From Comamonas odontotermitis (lineage in GTDB: Bacteria; Pseudomonadota; Gammaproteobacteria; Burkholderiales; Burkholderiaceae_C), in assembly GCF_020080045.1 (NCBI RefSeq), contig NZ_CP083451.1, positions 2,046,001 to 2,110,000 on the forward strand: a stretch of DNA of 64,000 nt, read 5' to 3'. A program made the position numbers and the translations under genes. How positions within the stretch are numbered: position 1 is the first letter of the stretch; every line of letters begins with the position of its first letter. Shown piece after piece: positions 33,279-46,576 of the stretch. The notes under the pieces are model-generated. The model was not told the DNA's origin and did not search any database. It saw only the letters and a list, made by a program, of their open reading frames with translations.

Positions 33279-36200
33279 ATGTTCGTACACCTTCGCATCC
33301 ATTCCGAGTTCTCGATCATCGACAGCACCAACCGCATTGGGGATCTGGTGAAGTTCGCCGCCAATGACGGGCAACCCGCGATGGCGCTGACCGACCTCAA
33401 CAGCCTGTTTGGCGCCATCAAGTTCTACAAGGCAGGGCGGGGCGCAGGGGTCAAGCCGCTGCTGGGGGCAGAGCTGGTGATGGAGGCCGAAGTGGCGGGC
33501 TGGCCGCTGTCGCGCATCATCGTGCTGATCCAGAACCAGCAGGGGTACCTGAACCTGTCGGAGATTCTGGCGCGTGTGTGGATGGCCGATACCGTCAAGG
33601 CGCAGCCGCAGTGCACCTGGGCCTGGCTGGAAGAGCTCTCCGAGGGGCTGATCGTGCTGTCGGGGGCGCAGGCTGGCCCGGTGGGGCAGGCCCTGCTGCG
33701 CGGTGACGAAATGGCGGCGCGCAGCAGCGCATTGCGCCTGGCGAGCCTGTTTCCGCACCGTTTCTACATCGAACTGCAGCGTGCAGGCCGCTCGGACGAC
33801 GAAACCCATGTGAGCGCCGCCGTGGCGCTGGCGGCCAACCTGAAGCTGCCGGTGGTCGCCACCCACCCGGTGCAGTTTGGCAAGCCATCGGATTTCGAGT
33901 CGCACGAGGCACGCGTCTGCATTGCCGAGGGCGAAACCCTGGGTAACAAAAAGCGCATCAAGCGCTTCACGCAGGACCAGTACCTGAAATCCGCAGCCGA
34001 AATGGAGGCGCTGTTTGCCGATGTGCCCAGCGCCATCGCCAATACCGCCGAGATTGCCCGCCGCTGCAGCGTTACCCTGCAGCTGGGCAAGTACTTTCTG
34101 CCGGATTTCCCCACGCCCAACGGCATGCCGATTGACGATTATTTCCGGCAGGCATCCTTCGAAGGGCTGGAAGACCGCCTCAAGCTCCTCTTTCCGGATG
34201 CCACAAAGCGCGAGGCCGAACGGTCCAAATACGTGGAGCGGCTGGAGTTCGAGCTGGGCATCATTTTGAAGATGGGGTTCCCCGGCTACTTCCTGATCGT
34301 GGCGGACTTCATCAACTGGGCCAAGCAAAATGGCTGCCCGGTGGGGCCGGGCCGGGGGTCGGGCGCGGGCTCGCTCGTTGCCTACGTGCTCAAGATCACC
34401 GACCTGGATCCGATCCACTACAACCTGCTGTTCGAGCGCTTCCTGAACCCGGAGCGCGTGTCCATGCCCGACTTCGACGTGGACTTCTGCCAGGCCAACC
34501 GCGACCGGGTGATCGATTATGTGAAAGACCTGTACGGCCGCAATGCCGTCAGCCAGATCGCCACCTTCGGCACCATGGCCGCGCGCGCGGCCATTCGCGA
34601 CGTGGGCCGTGTCATGGACATGAGCTACACCTTCTGCGACGGCATCTCCAAGCTCATCCCCAACAAGCCGGGCCTGCACGTCACGCTCAAATACCCGCCC
34701 AACCCGCCCAAGGAAGGCGACAAGTACACCTATGCCATCAAGGAAGAGCCCATCCTTGCCGAGCGCATCGAGAAAGAGGAAGACGTCAAGACCCTGATCG
34801 AGATGGCGCAAAAGCTCGAAGGCATGACGCGGAACATCGGCATGCATGCGGGCGGCGTGGTGATTGCCCCGGGCAAGCTGACCGACTTTTGCCCGCTCTA
34901 CCAGCAGCCGGGCAGTACATCGGCCGTGGCCATGTACGACAAGGACGATGTGGAGGCGGTGGGCCTCGTCAAGTTCGACTTTCTGGGCCTGGCCACGCTC
35001 ACCATCCTGGAGATTGCGCGCGAATTCATCATGAAGCGCCACAAGGGCCAGGAAAACTTCGCTTTCGAGAACATTCCGCTCGACGATGCCAAAACCTACC
35101 AGCTGTTCTCTGCCGGCAAGACCGAAGCCGTGTTCCAGTTTGAATCGCGCGGCATGCAGCAGATGCTCAAGGAAGCCAAGCCCAGCCGCCTGGAAGACTT
35201 GATTGCGCTCAATGCGCTCTACCGCCCCGGCCCGATGGACCTGATCCCGAGCTTCGTGGCCCGAAAGCACGGCAAGGAAGTGGTGGAGTACCCCCACCCG
35301 CTGGTCGAAAAGGTGCTCTCCGAGACCTACGGCATCATGGTCTACCAGGAGCAGGTGATGCAGACCGCCCAGGTGCTGGGCGGCTACAGCCTGGGTGGCG
35401 CCGACCTGTTGCGCCGCGCCATGGGCAAGAAGAAGGTGGAGGAGATGGTCAAGCACCGTGCCACCTTCCGCGAAGGCGCGGCCAAGATCGGCATCGACGA
35501 GGCCAAGGCCGACGAAGTGTTCGACCTGATGGAGAAGTTCGCCGGCTACGGCTTCAACAAGTCGCACGCGGCAGCGTACTCGCTCCTGGCCTACCACACC
35601 GGCTGGCTCAAGGTGCACTACACGGCAGAGTTCTACTGCGGCAACATGACCGTGGAAATGGACAACACCGACAAGCTCAAGGTGCTGTACGAAGATGCGC
35701 TCAAGATGGGCGTGAGCTTCGAGATGCCCGATGTGAACCGTGGACACCACCGCTTCGAGCCGGTGACCGACAAGGTGATCCGCTATGGCCTGGGCGCCAT
35801 CAAGGGCACGGGCCAGGCTGCCATCGAGGCCATTGTGGCAGCGCGCGAAGGCGTGGGCACCGGCCCCCAGGGTGACACCAAGGGCCCGTTCAAGAGCCTG
35901 TTCGACTTCTGCCTGCGCGTGGACCGCAGCAAGCTCAACAAGCGCACGGTGGAAGCCCTGATCAAGGGCGGTGCTTTCGACAGCATCAACCTCAACCGGC
36001 GCGCGCTGCTCGAATCCATCGACGTGGCGTTTGAATTTGCCGCCACCACCCACGCCAATGCCAACCAGGGCGGCCTGTTCGACATGATGGGCGACGACGC
36101 ACTGGGCTCCAGCACGCAGGAGCCGCCGCTGGCCGATGTGCTGCCCTGGGGCATCAAGGAGCGGCTGGTGCAGGAGAAGACCGCCGTCGGCTTCTACCTC

Positions 36201-36824
36201 TCGGGCCATCTGTTTGACGAGGTGGAGCTGGAAGTGCGCCAGTTCGTGCGCACGCCCATTGCCAACCTCAAGGACAGCCGCGAGACGCAGACCGTGGCGG
36301 GCATCGTGAGCGAGATGCGCATCATCAACGGCCAGCGCGGCAAGCTGGTGCTGTTCAAGGTGGACGACAAATCCGGTGTCATCGAGGCCTCGGTGGACGA
36401 GGCCACCTGGCTGCGCCACAAGGAACTGCTCAAAGACGACGAGTTCATCATCCTCAATGGCCGGGTAGGGCTGGATCACTTCAGCGGCGGGCTGCGCGCC
36501 AAGGCACAGCACATCTGGGGCCTGGCCGATGCGCGGGCGCGCTTTGGTCGCTACCTGCTCGTCAACACCGACCGCTACCAGCCCGATGTTGCGCGTTTGA
36601 TTCAGGAGTTTCCCGCAGTCGAGGAGCATACCGATGAGGGTGTGCTGCGCCATGGCCTCAAAATCCGGCTGGGCGTGGTCTGCGAGCTCGAAGGCACCAA
36701 GGCGGGCGTGGAACTGAATCTGGGCGACGCGGCGCGCTTCTTCCCCAGTGACCAGGCCATGGCCGCCTGGTCGCAGGAGGCGGGCCACGAAGCCATCAGG
36801 ATTGTTTACGAAAGCCTGGCCTGA
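33279..36824 (+). CDS. dnaE: DNA polymerase III alpha subunit
   Basis: The replicative polymerase, 1181 residues, full length for DnaE1. The N-terminal PHP domain starts MFVHLRIHSEFSIIDSTNRI. The polymerase core carries GPGRGSGAGSLVAYVL and MPDFDVDFCQANRD, the latter with the catalytic aspartates; a helix-hairpin-helix and an OB-fold domain follow near the C-terminus (TVAGIVSEMRIINGQRGKL). The ATG at 33279 is chosen because it gives the family N-terminus; the frame runs 26 codons upstream without protein-like content. Gene and frame are uninterrupted. Confidence 0.96.
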   Translation: MFVHLRIHSEFSIIDSTNRIGDLVKFAANDGQPAMALTDLNSLFGAIKFYKAGRGAGVKPLLGAELVMEAEVAGWPLSRIIVLIQNQQGYLNLSEILARVWMADTVKAQPQCTWAWLEELSEGLIVLSGAQAGPVGQALLRGDEMAARSSALRLASLFPHRFYIELQRAGRSDDETHVSAAVALAANLKLPVVATHPVQFGKPSDFESHEARVCIAEGETLGNKKRIKRFTQDQYLKSAAEMEALFADVPSAIANTAEIARRCSVTLQLGKYFLPDFPTPNGMPIDDYFRQASFEGLEDRLKLLFPDATKREAERSKYVERLEFELGIILKMGFPGYFLIVADFINWAKQNGCPVGPGRGSGAGSLVAYVLKITDLDPIHYNLLFERFLNPERVSMPDFDVDFCQANRDRVIDYVKDLYGRNAVSQIATFGTMAARAAIRDVGRVMDMSYTFCDGISKLIPNKPGLHVTLKYPPNPPKEGDKYTYAIKEEPILAERIEKEEDVKTLIEMAQKLEGMTRNIGMHAGGVVIAPGKLTDFCPLYQQPGSTSAVAMYDKDDVEAVGLVKFDFLGLATLTILEIAREFIMKRHKGQENFAFENIPLDDAKTYQLFSAGKTEAVFQFESRGMQQMLKEAKPSRLEDLIALNALYRPGPMDLIPSFVARKHGKEVVEYPHPLVEKVLSETYGIMVYQEQVMQTAQVLGGYSLGGADLLRRAMGKKKVEEMVKHRATFREGAAKIGIDEAKADEVFDLMEKFAGYGFNKSHAAAYSLLAYHTGWLKVHYTAEFYCGNMTVEMDNTDKLKVLYEDALKMGVSFEMPDVNRGHHRFEPVTDKVIRYGLGAIKGTGQAAIEAIVAAREGVGTGPQGDTKGPFKSLFDFCLRVDRSKLNKRTVEALIKGGAFDSINLNRRALLESIDVAFEFAATTHANANQGGLFDMMGDDALGSSTQEPPLADVLPWGIKERLVQEKTAVGFYLSGHLFDEVELEVRQFVRTPIANLKDSRETQTVAGIVSEMRIINGQRGKLVLFKVDDKSGVIEASVDEATWLRHKELLKDDEFIILNGRVGLDHFSGGLRAKAQHIWGLADARARFGRYLLVNTDRYQPDVARLIQEFPAVEEHTDEGVLRHGLKIRLGVVCELEGTKAGVELNLGDAARFFPSDQAMAAWSQEAGHEAIRIVYESLA

Positions 36825-36898
36825 GAAGAATAGCTCCGGTGGTGGGAAAGTACCGGGCGCAGAGCCCGGGATTGAAGTTCACAAAACCATCACCATCT

Positions 36899-36927
36899 TT
36901 GCCGATGTGGAAATTTAGCCTTATAGA
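36899..36927 (+). promoter_or_regulatory. Candidate promoter abutting the clpS start
   Basis: TTGCCG (36899-36904), a 17-base spacer and TATAGA (36922-36927). Transcription from it would begin about 36934, so the mRNA starting at the ATG at 36937 would be nearly leaderless. A small GC hairpin (CCGGGC / GCCCGG, 36853-36869) precedes it. Confidence 0.4.
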
Positions 36928-36936
36928 ATGATCTCG

Positions 36937-37299
36937 ATGGCCACGAAACCTGTTGTTCCCCCTACGCCGAACCTGCCCGCTACGCCCAAAACACCGGATG
37001 ACGGTGGCGCGCTGGTGGTCGAGCGCACCACGCAGCGGGTGGAGCCCCCCAAGATGTACCAGGTCGTCATGCTCAATGACGATTTCACCCCCATGGAATT
37101 CGTGATCGAGGTGTTGCAGCACTTCTTTGGCAAAAGCCGCGAGGCTGCCACCCAGATCATGCTCAAGATTCACCTGGATGGAAAAGGAGTGTGCGGCGTG
37201 TATTCCCATGAAATAGCCGAGACCAAGGTTGCACTGGTGATGGATGCGGCGCATGGCGCAGGGCATCCGCTGCAGGCCGTCACCGAGCCTGTTGAATAA
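36937..37299 (+). CDS. clpS: ATP-dependent Clp protease adaptor ClpS
   Basis: The adaptor that delivers N-degron substrates to ClpAP; 120 residues. The core [38 protein letters not shown] and [11 protein letters not shown] is exactly the ClpS fold, including the residues around the hydrophobic N-degron pocket and the ClpA-binding face. The Pro-rich N-terminal tail (about 35 residues) is typical. A frame start at 36928 also exists, but a -10-like element ends at 36927, so 36937 is more likely. clpA follows after 63 bases. Confidence 0.94.
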   Translation: MATKPVVPPTPNLPATPKTPDDGGALVVERTTQRVEPPKMYQVVMLNDDFTPMEFVIEVLQHFFGKSREAATQIMLKIHLDGKGVCGVYSHEIAETKVALVMDAAHGAGHPLQAVTEPVE

Positions 37300-37362
37300 C
37301 GCAATTGGATCCTCATCTAGAAGCAAGTTGAGTGTATTTGGCAAGCAAATAAGGAGTTTCAA

Positions 37363-39705
<2,343 letters not shown>

Positions 39706-39725
39706 TGCCCTGGCGCCCCCGCCAC

Positions 39726-39758
39726 AAGCCGCATACCCCCGGGTGTGCGGCTTTTTTT
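39726..39758 (+). terminator. Rho-independent terminator after clpA
   Basis: AAGCCGCA / TGCGGCTT outer stem extended by an imperfect ACCC / GGGT inner stem, followed by seven T. Confidence 0.9.
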
Positions 39759-39859
39759 CGCCTGGGGAGCGCCCGCTTTCGAGTGTGGGTGGAAGACACG
39801 GCAATCACATGGAGAGCGGCTACACTTGCCCGGGGCACCATAGATAGGAGATTTTGCCG

Positions 39860-41314
39860 GTGGATTGGATGACGCAGCTCCTGACCTGGGAGAACATCAA
39901 GGCGGTTTTGTCCGTGGTATGGCCCATCTACCTGTTCGTGGTTGCCATCTGGATTCTGATGCAGCGCCGCGCGCCGGTCGCGACCATGGGTTGGCTGCTC
40001 TCCATGGGAGCGCTGCCGGTGGTGGGGCTGATCGTGTACTACTTCATCGGCCCGCAGCGCTTGAAGCGCCAGCGCATCAAACGCCTGCGCGCCCGCAACA
40101 AGAGCCGCGTGCGGGAGACGGCGCGCCGCATCCGCGATGCGCAGCCGCAGCTGGTCTCCCACATGCGCGAACTGGTCAAGCTGGTGGACGAGACCAGCGG
40201 CTTTCCCATCTCCACCGCCGAGAGCGTGCAGCTGCTGAGCGGCGGCGCTGCCACCTTCGACCAGATTCTGGAAGATGTCTCGCGGGCGCAGCACCATGTG
40301 CACCTCGAATACTACATCTACGAGCCCGACCAGACCGGCACGCGCCTGCGCGATGCGCTCGTCGAGCGTGCCCGAGCGGGCGTTCAGGTGCGCCTGTTGG
40401 TGGACGCGCTCGGCGCCAAGCGGGTCAACAGAAAGTTCATCCAGCCGCTGCTGGACGTGGGGGGCGAGTTTGCCGTATTCCACCCCACCAAGATCGGCAG
40501 GCGCCTGCGCCCGGTGATCAATTTCCGCACCCACCGGAAAATTCTGGTGGTGGATGGCCGGATCGGCTTTACCGGCGGCGTCAACATCACCGACGAGGAA
40601 GACCGGCGCGTCAACCCCAATGCCTACCACGACGTACACCTGCGCATGGTGGGGCCCATCGTCACCTGGCTGCAGACCACGTTCCTCGAAGACTGGGCGT
40701 ACGCGCTGCAGAAAACCGACAAGGATATCCCTGAAGACCTCGATGCCCTGCTGCCCGACCTGCCCGATGGCACCCACCCGATGCAGCTGGTGACCTCGGG
40801 GCCGGACAACCCCGGCGAGCCCATCCACCGCGCCCATGTGTTTGCCATCCAGTCGGCGCGCGAGCGGGTGTGGCTCACCACGCCATACTTTGTGCCCACG
40901 GAAGCGGCCATGTACGCGCTCACGAGTGCGGCTCTGCGCGGGCTCGATGTGCGCCTTCTGGTGCCTGAAAAGTCGGATTCGCTGGTGGTGACGGCTGCCG
41001 CACGCTCCTATTTCGACGAACTGATCCATGCGGGCGTCAAGGTGTACGAATACCAGGCCCGGATGCTGCATTCCAAAACCCTGGTGGTGGACGACAACGT
41101 AGCCATTATCGGTACCGCCAATTTCGACAACCGGAGCTTTCGCCTGAACTACGAAGTCTGTGCCATCGGCTACGGCCCCGCGCTCAACAGCCGGCTCGAA
41201 GAGCAGTTCATGGCCGACATCAGCAGATCGCGGCTGGTGGAGATGGATCGCAAGCAGGCTTTTCTGCCGCGCCTGGGTGATTCGGTCGCACGTCTGTTTT
41301 CGCCTTTGCTCTAG
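39860..41314 (+). CDS. cls: Cardiolipin synthase (phospholipase D family)
   Basis: Condenses two phosphatidylglycerols to cardiolipin at the membrane. It has 484 residues. Two N-terminal membrane helices (about 10-60) are followed by two HKD motifs: HRKILVVDGRIGFTGG and HSKTLVVDDNVAIIGTAN, both complete, as in ClsA-type enzymes. The start is a GTG at 39860, ten bases after GGAG; a TTG six bases upstream and an ATG nine bases downstream are alternatives. It is flanked by the clpA terminator and sbcB and seems to be transcribed alone. Confidence 0.92.
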   Translation: MDWMTQLLTWENIKAVLSVVWPIYLFVVAIWILMQRRAPVATMGWLLSMGALPVVGLIVYYFIGPQRLKRQRIKRLRARNKSRVRETARRIRDAQPQLVSHMRELVKLVDETSGFPISTAESVQLLSGGAATFDQILEDVSRAQHHVHLEYYIYEPDQTGTRLRDALVERARAGVQVRLLVDALGAKRVNRKFIQPLLDVGGEFAVFHPTKIGRRLRPVINFRTHRKILVVDGRIGFTGGVNITDEEDRRVNPNAYHDVHLRMVGPIVTWLQTTFLEDWAYALQKTDKDIPEDLDALLPDLPDGTHPMQLVTSGPDNPGEPIHRAHVFAIQSARERVWLTTPYFVPTEAAMYALTSAALRGLDVRLLVPEKSDSLVVTAAARSYFDELIHAGVKVYEYQARMLHSKTLVVDDNVAIIGTANFDNRSFRLNYEVCAIGYGPALNSRLEEQFMADISRSRLVEMDRKQAFLPRLGDSVARLFSPLL

Positions 41315-41355
41315 CTCGGGCCGATACAGCCGCCAGAGCAGGCATACTAGCGGCC

Positions 41356-42813
41356 ATGCAGACACCACAGCCCGCACAGGCCACCTTCTTCTGGCACGAC
41401 TACGAAACCTTTGGCGCCGTGCCGCGCCGCGACCGTCCATCCCAGTTTGCCGGCATTCGCACCGACATGGATCTGAACGAGGTGGGCGAGCCCGTCATGC
41501 TGTTCTGCCAGCCTGCGCCCGATTACCTGCCCAGCCCCCAGGCCTGCCTGATCACCGGAATCACCCCGCAGCAATGCCTGGAGCAGGGCGTGCCCGAGCA
41601 CGAGTTTGCCGCCGTGGTGGAGGCCGAACTGGGCCACCCCGGCACCATTGGCGTGGGCTACAACACCATCCGTTTTGACGACGAGGTGACGCGCTACATG
41701 CTGTGGCGCAACCTGCGCGACCCCTACGCGCGTGAATGGCAGAACGGCTGCGGCCGCTGGGATCTGCTTGATGTCGTGCGCATGGTCTATGCGCTGCGGC
41801 CCGATGGCATCACCTGGCCCAAAAAGGAAGACGGCTCGGTCAGCTTCAAGCTCGAAGACCTGGCCCGTGCCAACGGCATCCTGCATGAATCGGCCCACGA
41901 TGCGCTTAGCGACGTGCGCGCCACCATCGGTCTGGCGCGGCTCATCAAGCGCTTGCAACCGCGTCTGTTCGACTTTGCGCTGGGCCTGCACAAGAAGGAC
42001 CGCGTGATGCAGGAGCTGGCTCTGCCCGCCACGGCTGCCCACGCGCGGCCATTTCTGCACATCTCGGGCATGTTCGGCGTGGAGCGCGGCTGCATTGCCG
42101 TCATGTGGCCGCTCGCCCAGCACCCCACCAACAAGAACGAGGTGATCGCCTGGGATCTGGCGCAGGACCCGTCGCAGCTCGCCGAGCTTTCGGTAGAAGA
42201 CATCCGCCTGCGCATGTTCACTGCCAGCGCCGACCTGCCCGAAGGCGTGGAGCGCCTGCCGATCAAGACCGTGCACCTGAACAAATCGCCCATGGTCGTC
42301 AGCAGCCTGCGCACCCTGAGCGCCGAGCAGGCCGCGCGCTGGCACATCGACATGGAGCGCGCCCTGCAATACGCTGCTGTCGCCCGCGATCTGCCGGATA
42401 TGAGCGCCACCTGGGCCGCCGTGTTCCAGCGCCCGGCCTTGCAGGATGTGGATGTGGACCAGGACCTGTACGGCGGCTTCATCGGCCAGGCCGACCGCAG
42501 GCGCCTGACCCAGCTGACTGCCATGCACCCGCAGGAGCTGGCGGTGGCCAGGCCCGGGTTCGACGACGAGCGGCTGCAGGAGCTGCTCTTCCGCTACCGG
42601 GCACGCAATTTTCCGGATTCGCTCAGCGCCGCCGAACAGGCGCGCTGGCAGGCCCTGCGGGCAGCCTTTCTGCTGCAAGGCGAGGGCGGTGCCCGCACGG
42701 CCGAACAGATGTTTGCCGAAATCGACCAGCTGTCGGAAACCGCCGATGAGCGCGCAGAAGAACTGCTGGGCCTGCTCTATGACTACGCCGACGCCATCGT
42801 GCCGGACGCATGA
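41356..42813 (+). CDS. sbcB: Exodeoxyribonuclease I
   Basis: Single-strand 3'-5' DNA exonuclease acting in recombination and mismatch repair, 485 residues. DEDDh motifs are present: FFWHDYETFG (ExoI 1), GVGYNTIRFDDEV (ExoII) and HDALSDVRATIGLA (ExoIII, with His and Asp). SH3-like and helical C-terminal domains match E. coli ExoI. The ATG at 41356 is 42 bases after cls. Repeats follow the stop codon. Confidence 0.94.
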   Translation: MQTPQPAQATFFWHDYETFGAVPRRDRPSQFAGIRTDMDLNEVGEPVMLFCQPAPDYLPSPQACLITGITPQQCLEQGVPEHEFAAVVEAELGHPGTIGVGYNTIRFDDEVTRYMLWRNLRDPYAREWQNGCGRWDLLDVVRMVYALRPDGITWPKKEDGSVSFKLEDLARANGILHESAHDALSDVRATIGLARLIKRLQPRLFDFALGLHKKDRVMQELALPATAAHARPFLHISGMFGVERGCIAVMWPLAQHPTNKNEVIAWDLAQDPSQLAELSVEDIRLRMFTASADLPEGVERLPIKTVHLNKSPMVVSSLRTLSAEQAARWHIDMERALQYAAVARDLPDMSATWAAVFQRPALQDVDVDQDLYGGFIGQADRRRLTQLTAMHPQELAVARPGFDDERLQELLFRYRARNFPDSLSAAEQARWQALRAAFLLQGEGGARTAEQMFAEIDQLSETADERAEELLGLLYDYADAIVPDA

Positions 42814-42830
42814 AGATCGTGGCTTTTCAA

Positions 42831-42925
42831 TAAAGATAGCAGCAAGCGCTTTAGGGATAAAAGATTCAAATAGTGAAGTGTCTGGATCCGTCATCTGATG
42901 AGCGCTATTTGCTATCAAATTTCAG
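42831..42925. repeat. Dispersed repeat (TTTGATAGC / GCGCTT family), copies 5 and 6, head to head
   Basis: One copy reads forward (GATAGCAGCAAGCGCTT, from 42835). The other is inverted: the minus strand of 42890-42925 reads AAATTTGATAGCAAATAGCGC. The pair lies in the 256-base gap after sbcB (42814-43069), which otherwise holds no gene I can support. Confidence 0.6.
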
Positions 42926-43069
42926 TCCATTCGATCCGTCTGCCGAACCGATTGTCTATATAGGAGAATCCGCGCTCTGCCCGCAGCAGACGCGATCATC
43001 CGTTGATCAGCCTGGAAGTGCTTGAACCATGGACGGTACTGCTTTCTGTCTTTGGAGCGTCTACGTCGC

Positions 43070-44299
43070 TCACCCGAAGAACTGGTAGCACACGGCGATG
43101 GCGGCCACCACCCCAGCCAGCTCTGCCAGCAACGCGCAGGGCACGGCGTGGCGGGCGCGCTGAATGCCTACGGCGCCAAAGTACACCGCCAGCACATAGA
43201 AGGTGGTTTCGGTGCTGCCCTGGATGGTGGCAGCCACCAGGGCCGGGAAGCTGTCCACGCCCTGGCTCTGCATCGTCTCGATCAGCATGGCCCGCGCCGC
43301 GCTGCCGGAGAACGGCTTGACCAGCGCGGTCGGCAGTGCGTCGACAAAGCGGGTGTCCATGCCCGTCTGGCTCACCAGCCAGCGGATGCCTTCCAGCACA
43401 TAGTCCAGCGCGCCCGACGCGCGGAAAAGGCCCACGGCGCACAGCATGGCCACCAGATAGGGAAGCAGGCCCTTGGCCACATCAAAGCCTTCCTTGGCGC
43501 CTTCCACAAAAGCCTCGTACACCGGCACCTTGCGCAGCGCCCCCACCACGACGAACAGCACCACCAGCGAGAAGAGGGTGATGTTGCCCAGCAGCGACGA
43601 GACCTGTGACAGGGCGGTGGCGGTCAAGGTGGCAAGAAAGGCCATGAACGCCGCTAGCAGCAGCGCCACCGGCAGCAGATACGCCAGCACCACCGGATGC
43701 CACAGCGGCAGGCGCTGCACCACGGCAACGCTGAGCAAGCCCACCAGCGTTGATGCCGAGGTCGCCAGCAGGATGGGCAGAAACACCAGGGTGGGGTCTG
43801 CAGCGCCTTGCTGGAGACGGTACATGAAGATGGTGACGGGTAGCAAGGTCAGCGACGAGGCGTTCAGCACCAGAAACAGGATCTGCGCATTGCTTGCCGA
43901 GGTGGCAGAGGGGTTGATGTCCTGCAGCGCCCGCATGGCCTTGAGGCCGATGGGCGTGGCCGCGTTGTCCAGCCCCAGCGCGTTGGCGGCAAAGTTCAGC
44001 GTCATCAGGCCCAGCGCAGGGTGGCCGCGCGGCACCTCGGGCATCAGCCGGGCGAACAGGGGCGCCAGCCAGCGCGCCAGCAGGTCGACGAGGCCCGCCT
44101 TTTCGGCAATCTTCAGAAAACCCAGCCACAGGGTGAGGGTGCCAAACAGCAGCACCATCACCTCGACCGACAGCTTGGCCATGCCAAACAGCGCCTGCAC
44201 CATGTCTGCAAAGATCTGGCTGTTGCCGCCCACCAGCCACTGCGCCAGCGCGGCCACCGCCGCCACCACAAAAAAACCGAGCCACAGGCCGTTGAGCAT
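43070..44299 (-). CDS. SpmA-SpmB-like nucleoside-recognition-domain membrane protein
   Basis: A 409-residue membrane protein with about ten helices. It carries two nucleoside-recognition (Gate) domains, so it corresponds to SpmA and SpmB of Bacillus joined in one chain: NFAANALGLDNAATPIGLKA is in the SpmA half and PFSGSAARAMLIETMQSQG with TIQGSTETTFYVLAVYFG in the SpmB half. The organism is not expected to sporulate, so a transport role is more plausible; the substrate is unknown. The start at 44299 follows a leader that holds a fragment of the composite repeat. Confidence 0.82.
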   Translation of the reverse strand: MLNGLWLGFFVVAAVAALAQWLVGGNSQIFADMVQALFGMAKLSVEVMVLLFGTLTLWLGFLKIAEKAGLVDLLARWLAPLFARLMPEVPRGHPALGLMTLNFAANALGLDNAATPIGLKAMRALQDINPSATSASNAQILFLVLNASSLTLLPVTIFMYRLQQGAADPTLVFLPILLATSASTLVGLLSVAVVQRLPLWHPVVLAYLLPVALLLAAFMAFLATLTATALSQVSSLLGNITLFSLVVLFVVVGALRKVPVYEAFVEGAKEGFDVAKGLLPYLVAMLCAVGLFRASGALDYVLEGIRWLVSQTGMDTRFVDALPTALVKPFSGSAARAMLIETMQSQGVDSFPALVAATIQGSTETTFYVLAVYFGAVGIQRARHAVPCALLAELAGVVAAIAVCYQFFG

Positions 44300-44326
44300 G
44301 TGAAATCCTTCATCAACCGGCAAAAA

Positions 44327-44351
44327 CTGCGCAGAGATCGTAAACACGTTC
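44327..44351 (-). repeat. Solo right end of the composite repeat element in the leader of the SpmAB-like gene
   Basis: Identical to 1661-1685 at 24 of 25 bases, including the whole 18-base arm. It lies 28-52 bases upstream of the ATG at 44299, where a promoter or ribosome leader is expected. Confidence 0.65.
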
Positions 44352-44592
44352 CCAGAGGCAGGCGCCGTGGCAACGATTGTGCGCGATTGGCGCTTCTGCT
44401 TTTGCCAAAAACAGGGAGGTATGGGTGGTTCACTGGCCTTTTGGCAGGCGTAGAGCCGCAGCGTATGCGGGAAAACCACAGCTTGGCGACACCCCTCGCG
44501 CTCACCCAAGTAACGCCGAAAAGCGGATTTGTCAGCACAATGCAAGGCAGAGGGAAATAATGCGTGCATAACAAAGTTTGGAGACAGCCCCA

Positions 44593-46491
<1,899 letters not shown>

Positions 46492-46576
46492 CGGGCGCCG
46501 CCGCCACCCCTACACCACCCGATGACTGCGGGGAGCAACGATAATCGCCGCTGCAAACAGGAAGGGCGTGTGCGCA

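Noticed and set aside
33264-36788. A 1174-codon open frame on the minus strand opposite dnaE
   Set aside because: Length alone is striking, but composition is low-complexity His/Gln/Leu and the opposite strand encodes full-length DnaE. High third-position GC in the real gene suppresses stop codons on the other strand.
43029-43088. A 19-codon frame with ATG between sbcB and the SpmAB-like gene
   Set aside because: No ribosome site, no codon bias evidence, and it overlaps the 3' end of the neighbouring gene.
44300-44592. Sigma-54 promoter upstream of prpE
   Set aside because: No GG-N10-GC pair with the required spacing and flanking bases was seen, and no PrpR gene is nearby.
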